Source of the DNA: Candidatus Formimonas warabiya
GTDB taxonomy: Bacteria > Bacillota > Dehalobacteriia > Dehalobacteriales > Dehalobacteriaceae
DNA: 64,000 nt
Reading direction: 5' to 3'
NCBI RefSeq assembly: GCF_002777255.1
Contig: NZ_CP017634.1
Span: 1,500,903-1,564,902, forward strand
The translations under genes were made by a program, and so were the position numbers. Shown here in pieces: positions 1-7,517 of this stretch; position 1 is the first letter of the stretch; every line of letters starts with the position of its first letter. The notes beneath the pieces are model-generated. The model did no database searches. It was not told where the DNA came from and saw nothing but the letters and a program-made list of their open reading frames with translations.

Positions 1-2
1 TC

Positions 3-506
3 TTAATCATCCAGTCCCCTGGGAAGTTCCACTACCATCTTCTGATGATCCACATCTATGGCCAAAACCACGCTTTTTAATGCCGGCAGGAGCAAATCCT
101 TTTTATTTTCCCTTTTCACCACATAAACATCATTTGCTCCCGTTTCCAGGATCTCTTTGACCTGGCCCAGATGCTGGGAATCGGCATCATAGACATCCAG
201 ACCAATGATTTGAAAATGGAAAAAGTGGCCCGGGGGAAGTTTTGCCACCTGGTCAGGATCAACCTGCACCAAACTGTTCTTTAATTTTTCCGCCTCTTCC
301 CGGTGATCAAAACCGCAAAATTTAATTAAAAACAAGTCTTGCTGTTCCCGGACCTGTTCAATGTCCAGATAATGATTGACGGCATCCACCCAAACCTTCT
401 TCGTCTTTTTAAAGCGCCGGGGAAAGTCGGTTAAAGGCTGCACCTTGACCTCTCCATGGACACCATGGGCAGCGATAATTTTACCAATGGTGATTCGTTC
501 ACTCAC
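3..506 (-). CDS. rimM: Ribosome maturation factor RimM
   Basis: RimM helps assemble the head of the 30S subunit by binding S19 and the 3' domain of 16S rRNA. The protein is 167 aa, the usual length, with an N-terminal RimM barrel (about residues 5-85, opening ITIGKIIAAHGVHGEV) and a C-terminal PRC barrel (about 90-165). The GTG start at 504-506 is chosen because GAGGAGG lies seven bases upstream. In most Firmicutes rimM follows khpA directly in the rpsP operon and precedes trmD. Here about 20 kb of catabolic genes separate it from khpA, and it seems to have its own promoter at 576-581. Any trmD would lie past the left edge. Confidence 0.95.
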   Translation of the reverse strand: MSERITIGKIIAAHGVHGEVKVQPLTDFPRRFKKTKKVWVDAVNHYLDIEQVREQQDLFLIKFCGFDHREEAEKLKNSLVQVDPDQVAKLPPGHFFHFQIIGLDVYDADSQHLGQVKEILETGANDVYVVKRENKKDLLLPALKSVVLAIDVDHQKMVVELPRGLDD

Positions 507-575
507 GTAGGATCCTCCTCAAAAAAGCCGCGGCCGCGTAACATCAATCGTTTCCTGTGGATTTAGACTGTGTAA

Positions 576-584
576 ATTATAACA
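576..584 (-). promoter_or_regulatory. Extended -10 promoter for rimM
   Basis: On the minus strand TGTTATAAT gives a perfect -10 (TATAAT) with the TG extension, about 70 bases upstream of the rimM start. No good -35 hexamer lies 17 bases further up, as is common for extended -10 promoters. A separate promoter fits the fact that rimM has been detached from the rpsP operon. Inference from sequence only. Confidence 0.5.
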
Positions 585-709
585 CAAATTTCCTGAAAGG
601 GAAAAACCCATGAGTATACTTTTCACCTCCCAGCAAATACTACTTTCAATTATTTAATTATTGAACGGATGGGTTTTCCCAAGGATGAACGGGATGCCGA
701 TTTTTTTTC

Positions 710-738
710 TTTTCATTTAATAGAAAATTTGGTAAAAT
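710..738 (+). promoter_or_regulatory. Sigma-A-like promoter of the GntR gene
   Basis: TTTTCA (710-715) and TAAAAT (733-738) are separated by 17 bases. The -35 box is weak. The 17-bp operator at 741-757 begins two bases after the -10 box, where a bound repressor would cover the transcription start. Confidence 0.4.
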
Positions 739-740
739 AT

Positions 741-757
741 TTTGTATACCATATGCA
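741..757 (+). promoter_or_regulatory. GntR operator copy 1 (autoregulatory)
   Basis: TTTGTATACCATATGCA. The same 17-bp motif, with small changes, occurs at 9605-9620, 14449-14465 and 16064-16080, and a shorter form at 18587-18596. The core matches the TTGGTATACCAA type of site known for FCD-domain GntR regulators such as UxuR and ExuR. Its place between the -10 box and the ribosome site of the GntR gene suggests autorepression. Confidence 0.7.
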
Positions 758-785
758 TAATTTAATATATTATGAGGTGAATCTT

Positions 786-1490
786 TTGGATGAAAAAAGT
801 TTAAAAATTGAAAAAATACCCATTACCAGAACAGAGGTCTTTGAAAAAATGTATACTGCCATCATCTCCGGATATTTTAAGCCGGGAGATCGCTTGGTGG
901 AAAGAGACCTCTCCCATATATTGGGGGTTAGCCGCACCCCTATCCGAGAAGTTCTGCGGGAACTGGAAAGATTAAATCTTGTTAAATCCGAGCCCTATAA
1001 AGGAGTCTTTGTCAATATCGTTACGATTAAAGAAGCGAATGATATCTTTGTGGTAAGAAAAAACATGGAAGGGCTTGCCACAAGGCTTTGTGTGGAAAAT
1101 ATCACGGAAGAGATTCTAGAAAACCTGGATAAAAATTTGCTATCCTATCGGGAAGCCCTAAAAACAAATGATGTGCAACGTATGCTGGAACTGGATGACG
1201 ACTTTCATTCTATTATTTATAATGCCACGAATAATAATATCTTAATCAGCATGATCCACAATTTGCGCACCATGATTAGTTATTTCAGAGTATACTCCCT
1301 GCCCACCCGCCAAAAAGAGACTTACCAAGAGCATGAAGATGTATTTCGCGCCATCAAGTCCAAGGATGCGGATCTGGCCGAAAAAGCCATTCAGGATCAC
1401 ATTGCTGCCTTTTGGGTAGAGGTTAAGCACCATATCAATAAGGCCAATCAAGCTAATTTCAACGATCATCCTTCTATGTGCAGCAAATAA
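786..1490 (+). CDS. GntR-family regulator with FCD effector domain
   Basis: A DNA-binding transcription factor, 234 aa from the chosen start. A winged helix-turn-helix fills about residues 12-80 (SGYFKPGDRLVERDLSHILG, then SRTPIREVLRELERLNLV), and an all-helical FCD effector domain about 90-220, including the D-D-D-F-H run of the metal-binding FCD type (LELDDDFHSIIYNA). The reading frame stays open back to 669, but TTG at 786 is preferred because GAGGTG lies six bases upstream and because the operator at 741-757 would otherwise be inside the coding region. It is the only plus-strand gene in the first 30 kb. It probably represses the B12-mutase operon, livKHMGF, the amidohydrolase gene and itself. 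The effector is unknown. Confidence 0.85.
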   Translation: MDEKSLKIEKIPITRTEVFEKMYTAIISGYFKPGDRLVERDLSHILGVSRTPIREVLRELERLNLVKSEPYKGVFVNIVTIKEANDIFVVRKNMEGLATRLCVENITEEILENLDKNLLSYREALKTNDVQRMLELDDDFHSIIYNATNNNILISMIHNLRTMISYFRVYSLPTRQKETYQEHEDVFRAIKSKDADLAEKAIQDHIAAFWVEVKHHINKANQANFNDHPSMCSK

Positions 1491-1534
1491 TAGCCTGTGT
1501 AAAATAGAATGAATATAAATTGTACAAAAAAAGC

Positions 1535-1572
1535 AAGAGCCTTCTACCAATGAATGCATAAAAGGCTCTTTT
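1535..1572. terminator. Bidirectional terminator between gntR and mce
   Basis: AAGAGCCTT (1535-1543) pairs with AAGGCTCTT (1562-1570). T residues follow on the plus strand and, after a short GC, a T-run follows on the minus strand. It separates two converging genes. Confidence 0.7.
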
Positions 1573-1643
1573 GCTGGGGTTGGCATATTAATACTTCCAC
1601 AAAGGAAGAAGTTTACACCCTTATGGGCCTATCTTTGTCGTCC

Positions 1644-2045
1644 TCAGCTAATTGGCTTCTGACAAAATTCGCTGAGCACGCCGTGCGTATCCTTGGGGTG
1701 CAGAAAAGCAACCAAAAAGCCTTCTGCGCCGATATAAGGCTTTTCAGTGACCAATCTGATATCACATGCTGCGGCATTGGCCAAAGAAGCTTCCATATCA
1801 TCGGTTAAGAATGCCAGATGGTGTATTCCCTCGCCGTTTTTGGCAATAAATTTACCCACCGGAGAGTCCTCCTTTAACGGCTCCATCAGTTCTATTTTAA
1901 TATTCGCGAAGTGGGCAATGGCCATTTTCATACTGCCGTCCGCAACCGGTTCCGGCACTATTTTTATACCGGGGAATAATTTTTGATACTGGTCTGCTAC
2001 CGCCGTCAAATCCTTGACGGCAATACCGATATGCTCCACTCTCAT
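1644..2045 (-). CDS. mce: Methylmalonyl-CoA epimerase (VOC family)
   Basis: Interconverts (S)- and (R)-methylmalonyl-CoA, linking carboxylation or oxidation products to the B12 mutase. It is 133 aa, the normal size. Two glyoxalase/VOC modules are visible: one opens VEHIGIAVKDL with the metal-ligand His, the second carries GIHHLAFLTDD and the C-terminal GVLSEFCQ Glu ligand. The ATG overlaps the preA stop by one base (TGATG), so the two are translationally coupled. It is the last gene of the operon that starts with the mutase subunits, which supports a real methylmalonyl-CoA role rather than another VOC enzyme. Confidence 0.85.
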   Translation of the reverse strand: MRVEHIGIAVKDLTAVADQYQKLFPGIKIVPEPVADGSMKMAIAHFANIKIELMEPLKEDSPVGKFIAKNGEGIHHLAFLTDDMEASLANAAACDIRLVTEKPYIGAEGFLVAFLHPKDTHGVLSEFCQKPIS

Positions 2046-3283
2046 CAGTTTAGACCCTCCTTTTTTCCCTCCCGGTCACTATAGTAAATCGCTCCCGGCA
2101 CGGGACAAGTCAATCTGCATAGGCCACAGCCCACGCAATTATCCTGGTTCACCTCTACCCTTCTTTCCGGGCTGAAGGTAATGGCCTGATAGGCGCCATC
2201 CCGGCAGGATACAAAACACCGGCCGCATTGAATACATCGTTCCTGGTTAATATTGGCCTTTAATTGTTGCCCTCTGCTTAAGAATTCCGTTGCAGGCACC
2301 AATTTATCCAATGCTGCGCCAACCATCTCCTGCACCTGGCCATATCCCTGTTCTGCCATAAAACGTTCCAGCCCTTCTGTCATATCCTGGATGAAAGAAT
2401 ATCCTTCATACATAATTTGAGTTGCTACCTGGAGCGTGGAAGCACCCAGAAGAATATATTCAATGGCATCATGGGCGCAGGTGACGCCGCCTATGCCGGA
2501 AAGAGGCAAATGGAAGCCGGGGGTATGGGCTATTTCGTAAATGCAATATTGGGCCACAGGTTTTATCGCCCCGCCGGATAGTCCCACCGAAGCGGAACAT
2601 CCCGCAATGGTGGGCAATGGTTTTGCGGTAGCCAGGTTAAAACCGCCGATAGACTTTAACGCATTGATCCCGCTGACGGCTGCCGCCCCCCCATCCTGTG
2701 CCGCTTGGGCAATCGCGGCGATGCTGTTTACATGGGGCGTGACCTTGACTAAAATGGGCCGGCTTACCGCTCCTTTTAACCAGCCCAGAACCTTTTGGAC
2801 TGAATCGGCATTTTGGCCGATGGAGCCGCCGGCTCCGTCGGGACAAGACAAACAAGCTTCAATTGCGTCAGCCCCGGTGGCTGCGGCCAATTTGGCCAGC
2901 TGATGCCAGGCTTCTTCCTCAAAAGGAGCCTTGATACTCAGGATCAGCATTCTATCCGGATATTTTGCCTTTACAGCAGCAAAACTGTTCAAGGTATCCT
3001 GAACGGATTTGTCTATGCGAAAGTCAAAATTCCCTAAACCAATGGTATTTTTCTGCAACCTTCCGGTACTGCCGCCGGGGCGGATACCGACAAAACGCGG
3101 GGACAAGCTGCGGTCCGGCAAATCCTGATCCAGGGAAACGCTCTTCGTTACCGCGCCGCCCCAACCCATTTCAAAAGCCCGGCCAATCATTTCTCCGGTT
3201 CTGGCCACAGGAGAAGCCGCCAGAAAAAAGGGATTGGGGCATTTAAAGCCACAAAATTCAATGCCGATATCAATTTTTGCCAT
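2045..3283 (-). CDS. preA: NAD-dependent dihydropyrimidine dehydrogenase, subunit PreA
   Basis: The catalytic FMN subunit of PreTA, which reduces uracil or thymine to the 5,6-dihydro compound, or works in reverse. It is 412 aa. The N-terminal dihydroorotate-dehydrogenase-like TIM barrel (about 1-310) carries ACLSCPDGAGG, with the active-site Cys region, and the glycine-rich flavin phosphate site SGIGGVTCAHDA. The C-terminal tail (about 345-400) holds two 4Fe-4S motifs, CIQCGRCFVSC and CVGCGLCRLTC. It starts one base after preT stops, with AGGGAGG upstream. Related NAD-dependent flavoproteins exist, but pairing with PreT and a hydantoinase makes pyrimidine reduction the best reading. Confidence 0.85.
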   Translation of the reverse strand: MAKIDIGIEFCGFKCPNPFFLAASPVARTGEMIGRAFEMGWGGAVTKSVSLDQDLPDRSLSPRFVGIRPGGSTGRLQKNTIGLGNFDFRIDKSVQDTLNSFAAVKAKYPDRMLILSIKAPFEEEAWHQLAKLAAATGADAIEACLSCPDGAGGSIGQNADSVQKVLGWLKGAVSRPILVKVTPHVNSIAAIAQAAQDGGAAAVSGINALKSIGGFNLATAKPLPTIAGCSASVGLSGGAIKPVAQYCIYEIAHTPGFHLPLSGIGGVTCAHDAIEYILLGASTLQVATQIMYEGYSFIQDMTEGLERFMAEQGYGQVQEMVGAALDKLVPATEFLSRGQQLKANINQERCIQCGRCFVSCRDGAYQAITFSPERRVEVNQDNCVGCGLCRLTCPVPGAIYYSDREGKKEGLN

Positions 3284-3284
3284 T

Positions 3285-4634
3285 TTAGCATCCTCCCTTT
3301 CGCAGCATTTTGTGCATATGCAAAGCGGCCCTTTTTCCGTCAGCCACCGCCCGCACTACCGTAAATGAACCGGATTGGGTCATATCACCGCCGGCAAAAA
3401 CTTCCGGAATATTGGTGGAGAGAAAATCGTCCACCACCACATGACCGGAGGGATTGAGCTGAATACCCTGGGCAGAGAAAAGCTCCTGCTGTGTGTCAAA
3501 GCCAATGGCAGTGACCACCATATCGATGGGATAAGTAAAATTAAATTGATCGCCAAGGGAACACACATTCCATGCCCCATTTTCCTCTGCAAGCACTTTT
3601 GAGCGCTGGAAACGGATGGCCGATACCTTGCCCCCTTGTCCCAAGATGGCCTCAGGTATTGCCAGCATATGAAACAGGACGCCTTTTTGCCAAGCATCTT
3701 CCCTTTCCTTTTGCCAGGCGGTTACCTCCTTATTGGTGCCGATAAAAAACACATGTACTTCTTCCACGCCTCCGGCAACCAAAGTCCCGGCCACGTCCAT
3801 GGCCACATTTCCCGCGCCGATGACCGCTGCTTTTTTGTGTTTTCCTTTCAGCCAGCGATTTCCCGTTAAAATTTCTGTGCATGTATAAACCCCGTCCAAA
3901 TTGCCTCCTGAAATAGAAAGCGTCTTTTCCTGCCATTTTCCACAGGCTAAATAAATGCCCTGAAAGCCAAGCTCTTTTAATGCGGACAGGGTGATATCTT
4001 TGCCAAACGTCCGATGAAAATGAATCGGTAAAGCATTGGTGAGCGCCTTCAATTCGGATATCAGCATATCCCGGTTGATCCGAAAGCCGGGTATCCCCTG
4101 GGTAAGCCGTCCGCCAAGTGCCCCGGTTTGTTCAAATATTTCCACCTGATAGCCCATTTGTTTTAAATACAGGGCACAGGTAATGCCGCTCGGTCCGGCG
4201 CCGATGACCGCGACTTTGCCGTTATTCCCCTGTTCCGGCTGAAAGAGGCTAATATCTCCCGCAATATTTATCCGCTGGACCGGGATTTCCTTCCTATTTA
4301 GCGCGGCATTGCCCCAGCCCTCCTGCCTTGCTGTCTCCAGAGCATATCTTTGTAAATTTTTGATATCAATGGGCTGTCCCAGTTTATGGGAAGTGCAATT
4401 TTTCTGGCATAAGCTTTCCTGGGGGCAAATTACCCCGCAAATTAATCCGAAAGGATTGTCCTTTTCTATGGTCAGGGCCGCGCCTTTAAAGTCTCCTTTA
4501 TGGATGAGCCTGATAAACTTATCTACTTCTATACCGGCAGGGCACCCCTTCCTGCACGGGGCGTCATAACATTGCAGACACCGGTATGCCTCCAAAAGGC
4601 TGCCCTGCAGCTTTTCTGCTTCACAACCGCTCAC
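3285..4634 (-). CDS. preT: Dihydropyrimidine dehydrogenase, NAD-binding subunit PreT
   Basis: The electron-transfer partner of PreA, carrying FAD, NAD(P)H and Fe-S centres. It is 449 aa. The N-terminal region (about 15-100) is rich in Cys (CLQCYDAPCRKGCPAGIEV and CGVICPQESLCQKNC), as in glutamate-synthase small-subunit proteins. An FAD Rossmann motif follows (VAVIGAGPSGITCALYL, about 140) and then an NAD Rossmann motif (AAVIGAGNVAMDVAGTL, about 265). The C-terminal FAD segment has FAGGDMTQSGSFTVVRAVADG. The GTG start has GAGGGG upstream. Spacing to preA is one base. Alone it could be any GltD-like reductase; the assignment rests on PreA and the hydantoinase. Confidence 0.83.
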   Translation of the reverse strand: MSGCEAEKLQGSLLEAYRCLQCYDAPCRKGCPAGIEVDKFIRLIHKGDFKGAALTIEKDNPFGLICGVICPQESLCQKNCTSHKLGQPIDIKNLQRYALETARQEGWGNAALNRKEIPVQRINIAGDISLFQPEQGNNGKVAVIGAGPSGITCALYLKQMGYQVEIFEQTGALGGRLTQGIPGFRINRDMLISELKALTNALPIHFHRTFGKDITLSALKELGFQGIYLACGKWQEKTLSISGGNLDGVYTCTEILTGNRWLKGKHKKAAVIGAGNVAMDVAGTLVAGGVEEVHVFFIGTNKEVTAWQKEREDAWQKGVLFHMLAIPEAILGQGGKVSAIRFQRSKVLAEENGAWNVCSLGDQFNFTYPIDMVVTAIGFDTQQELFSAQGIQLNPSGHVVVDDFLSTNIPEVFAGGDMTQSGSFTVVRAVADGKRAALHMHKMLRKGGC

Positions 4635-4687
4635 TTCTACCCCTCACCTTCCTATCCCAATATTTTTATCCTAAATATCGTTGCGCG

Positions 4688-5893
4688 TTACTTGTGCTCT
4701 TTCCGGACACTGGTGATTCCGGCCGCGATCAGCCCATCTATTTCCTCCGGACTATATTGAGCCGCCTGAAGAATTTCTCTGGTATGTTCCCCTAATAAAG
4801 GCGGATAATCGCGTCTCCGGCAAGGAGTATGGGAAAAGAACACGGGAAATCCGATGGTGGGAATTTTACCGGCTACCGGGTGTTCAATGTCCCAAATCAT
4901 GCCCCGGGCGAGCACATGGGGATCCTTCATCACCTGATCGATGGAATGAATGGGTCCGCAGGGAATTCCGGCACTGTCCAATTTCTCCAGGCATTCCTCC
5001 ACCGTAAGATCTTTCAGTACCTTTTCTATCTCAGCCGCCAAAGCTCTTTGATTTTTCACGCGGGAGGCATTGTCCTGATACCTTTTATCCTCCATTAAAT
5101 AGGTCATGTCAAACAAGATACAGAATTTTTCCCATAACATGTCATTCCCGGTACCCATGGTGAACGCACCGTCTTTTACGGTGAAAGCCTGATAGGGAGC
5201 ATTCTGCGGGCTGGCAGATCCCATGCGTCCCTGAATAGAGCCGTCGGCAAAATAATTAAGCCCTGCCATCATCCCCCAGGCAACACCGGCTTCAAAAAGG
5301 GAAGTATCCACCAGTTGCCCTTTTCCGGTCTTCTCCCGGCTTGCTAAAGCAGCCAATATGCCTAATCCGGCGTACAATCCCCCGCCGATATCACTAATAG
5401 GATAACCAACCTTTACCGGAGGCCCGTTTTCTTCCCCTGTCACATACATCACGCCGGACATTGCCTGCGCCGATAAATCAAAACCGCCTTTGGGGGCATA
5501 GGGTCCGGTCTGCCCGAAACCAGAAACGGAGCAGTAGATCAAACGGGGATTGACGGCCTGCAGGCTCTCAAAATCCAAACCATATTTTTTTAATGTTCCC
5601 GGACGAAAATTTTCCACCAGCACATCGGCTGTTTTCACCAGCCTGCGGATAACTTCCTGTCCCGCAGGTTCTTTCATATTCAAGGGCAGGCTGCGCTTGT
5701 TACGATTCAGCGCCAAAAAACTGGTACTTTCTCCCTTGATAAATTTGGGCCCGTAAGTACGATAGACTTCCCCTGAGCCGGGCCTCTCTATTTTAATGAC
5801 ATCCGCCCCTAAGTCACCCAAAATCTGGGTGCAATAAGAGGCTGAAAGAAACTGGGTGATATCGATTACCTTTAAACCATCAAGACAATTCAT
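4688..5893 (-). CDS. Class III (CaiB/BaiF) CoA transferase
   Basis: Moves CoA between carboxylic acids through an aspartyl-CoA intermediate. It is 401 aa, typical for the family. Family features are the opening LDGLKVIDITQFLSA, ILGDLGADVIKIERPGSG, ENFRPGTLKKYGL and SVSGFGQTGPYAPKGGFDL; Asp139 in the last motif is the probable catalytic residue. The start is supported by GGAGGAG upstream. It lies between the hydantoinase and preT. A possible substrate is methylmalonate, or a ureido acid made by the hydantoinase, with succinyl-CoA as donor; this is inference. Family members differ widely in substrate, and sequence alone does not settle it. Confidence 0.8.
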   Translation of the reverse strand: MNCLDGLKVIDITQFLSASYCTQILGDLGADVIKIERPGSGEVYRTYGPKFIKGESTSFLALNRNKRSLPLNMKEPAGQEVIRRLVKTADVLVENFRPGTLKKYGLDFESLQAVNPRLIYCSVSGFGQTGPYAPKGGFDLSAQAMSGVMYVTGEENGPPVKVGYPISDIGGGLYAGLGILAALASREKTGKGQLVDTSLFEAGVAWGMMAGLNYFADGSIQGRMGSASPQNAPYQAFTVKDGAFTMGTGNDMLWEKFCILFDMTYLMEDKRYQDNASRVKNQRALAAEIEKVLKDLTVEECLEKLDSAGIPCGPIHSIDQVMKDPHVLARGMIWDIEHPVAGKIPTIGFPVFFSHTPCRRRDYPPLLGEHTREILQAAQYSPEEIDGLIAAGITSVRKEHK

Positions 5894-5933
5894 TGTTTCT
5901 CCTCCGCCAAATTAGTAGTCTGTTCCTTGTTGA

Positions 5934-7319
5934 TTATCGATAATATGCATTGGGCATGCCAAACACAAACTTCCCTTGATTTCTCGGTCCGGAAAAGCTT
6001 CCTTTATCAAATATTTTCATGCCCCGCAGAAAGGTGGTTTCCACCGCCCCGTGCATTTCCCAGCCGTCGAAAGGTGTGAAATCCACCTGCATGCATAATT
6101 TATCCGGGTCAACGATCCACTTTTTGCGCGGGTTAAAAATGACAATGTCCCCGTCACTGCCTGGAATAATATGACCTTTCTGGGGAGAGATGCCAAAAAT
6201 ACGCGCCGGATTAGATGTCATCACCTGCAGCAGTTTGGGGAGAGGCAGCTTCCGCTCTGCCACCGCCATGGTATACATGCAGGGCAACAGCAATTCAATG
6301 CCGGGTAAACCGGCGGGAATGCCGTCAAAATTATTTTTATTTTCCTGTTTTTGCGCCTTGGTATAGGAGCAATGATCCGTACCAATGGTATCGATATCGC
6401 CGGAAATGATCGCCTGCCATAAGGCCTCATTATCCGTCCTGGTGCGTAAGGCCGGATTCAGCACAAATAGCTCGCCTCCCGGCTTTAGGTACTCATCCTC
6501 CGTAAAGCATAAATACACGGGACAGGTTTCCGCAAATATCTTTACACCCCGTTTTCTCCCCGCTTTAATCGCTTCCATGGTGCCGGCGCAAGTAACATGG
6601 TGCACATATAAGGTGCAATTATTTTGCTCTGCCAGTAAGATGGCGCTTTGTACCGCCATAATTTCACCAAGGGCAGGCCGGGCTTGCGTAAAATATGCCA
6701 GTCCGGTTTTTCCTTCCTTTTGAAAACGGCTAATCATATATTCCACAAAATTATCATTTTCTCCATGAATACCGGTGATACCGCCATACTTGGCAACTTC
6801 CTCCATGACATGATTTATTTGCCCTTCATTTACCATGCGGTCCCGACGGCTGTATGCCATATATAGCTTAAAGCTGGGAATACCGGACCCAATCACCCCC
6901 TGAATATCATCGATCGCGCCTGCTGTCAGATCTGTGATACTCATGTGGAGAGAGTAATCCACATTCACTCTGCCCTCGGCCAGGGCTTTTCTCTTTGCCA
7001 GATCTTCATGGACATGAACCCCTTTCGGTTGATCGGCAAAATCAATAATGGTAGTTACTCCGCCTGCCGCAGCAGCCACCGTACCGGTATCAAAGTCATC
7101 GGTCATGGGAAATTTGCCGTATTTAATTTCCAGTTGGACATGAGGATCAACGATTCCGGGAAAAATGAACATATTTTCCGCGTCATAGCATGCGATACCC
7201 GGGGCATGCAGTTCGGTGCCGATTTGTTTTATTTTGCCCTCTTCAATCAGGAGATCGGACCGGTAAACACCTTGGGCATCAGCAATGATGCCGTTTTTAA
7301 TCAGTACAGAATTCGTCAT
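5934..7319 (-). CDS. Dihydropyrimidinase / D-hydantoinase-like amidohydrolase with altered metal motif
   Basis: Hydantoinases open cyclic ureides such as dihydrouracil, dihydrothymine or 5-substituted hydantoins to N-carbamoyl amino acids. ATG at 7319 is chosen over the upstream in-frame start at 7352 because GAGGAGGG lies seven bases before it; the product is 461 aa, the usual length. Expected binuclear metal ligands can be placed: carbamylated Lys151 (GIPSFKLYMAY), His185 (GIHGEND), His241 (YVHHVTC) and Asp315 (GTDHCSY). The first ligand pair, normally His-x-His, is His60-Val-Gln62 (DPHVQLE). The codon is clearly CAA. The enzyme may bind one metal differently or act on an unusual ring. It sits next to PreTA, which makes its expected substrate. 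Confidence 0.82.
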   Translation of the reverse strand: MTNSVLIKNGIIADAQGVYRSDLLIEEGKIKQIGTELHAPGIACYDAENMFIFPGIVDPHVQLEIKYGKFPMTDDFDTGTVAAAAGGVTTIIDFADQPKGVHVHEDLAKRKALAEGRVNVDYSLHMSITDLTAGAIDDIQGVIGSGIPSFKLYMAYSRRDRMVNEGQINHVMEEVAKYGGITGIHGENDNFVEYMISRFQKEGKTGLAYFTQARPALGEIMAVQSAILLAEQNNCTLYVHHVTCAGTMEAIKAGRKRGVKIFAETCPVYLCFTEDEYLKPGGELFVLNPALRTRTDNEALWQAIISGDIDTIGTDHCSYTKAQKQENKNNFDGIPAGLPGIELLLPCMYTMAVAERKLPLPKLLQVMTSNPARIFGISPQKGHIIPGSDGDIVIFNPRKKWIVDPDKLCMQVDFTPFDGWEMHGAVETTFLRGMKIFDKGSFSGPRNQGKFVFGMPNAYYR

Positions 7320-7368
7320 AGCTATTCCCTCCTCGCGCATAAAGTCAAGCATGCTTCTTATTTCACCT

Positions 7369-7516
7369 GACTAACTTGGCGTAAGTCTCCCGCATCATTG
7401 GCATTCCGTTAGCGGTCAGGGGACACACCTCTTACAGAGGAATGTCCCCAAATATGCGGGAGTCAAACGCCAACTAAGTCATGCATTAGCAGTTCTAAAA
7501 CTTGCTAAGAACTTGC
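7369..7516 (-). repeat. Long intergenic palindromic element, copy A, interrupted by a second repeat
   Basis: Read on the minus strand it starts GCAAGTTCTTA, passes TGCATGACTTAGTTGGCG and ends CGCCAAGTTAGTCAGGT. These ends and the arms TGACT..GGCG / CGCC..AGTCA match copy B at 51913-52047 and the ends of the short copy C at about 26730-26781. In copy A the tip of the CTCCCGC/GCGGGAG hairpin contains the unrelated repeat at 7419-7449, so one element landed inside the other. Confidence 0.7.
7419..7449. repeat. GGGGACACACCTC palindromic repeat, single short copy
   Basis: GGGGACACACCTC and GAGGAATGTCCCC form an imperfect hairpin around five bases. The same repeat occurs as three tandem copies at 25400-25571 and once at 56379-56429. 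It resembles the REP-like palindromes scattered by REP-associated transposases in Clostridia; none is encoded here. Confidence 0.7.
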
Positions 7517-7517
7517 G

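Noticed and set aside
669..785. Longer N-terminus of the GntR regulator
   Set aside because: It would place the -10 box and operator inside the coding region, and lacks a ribosome site; TTG 786 has one.
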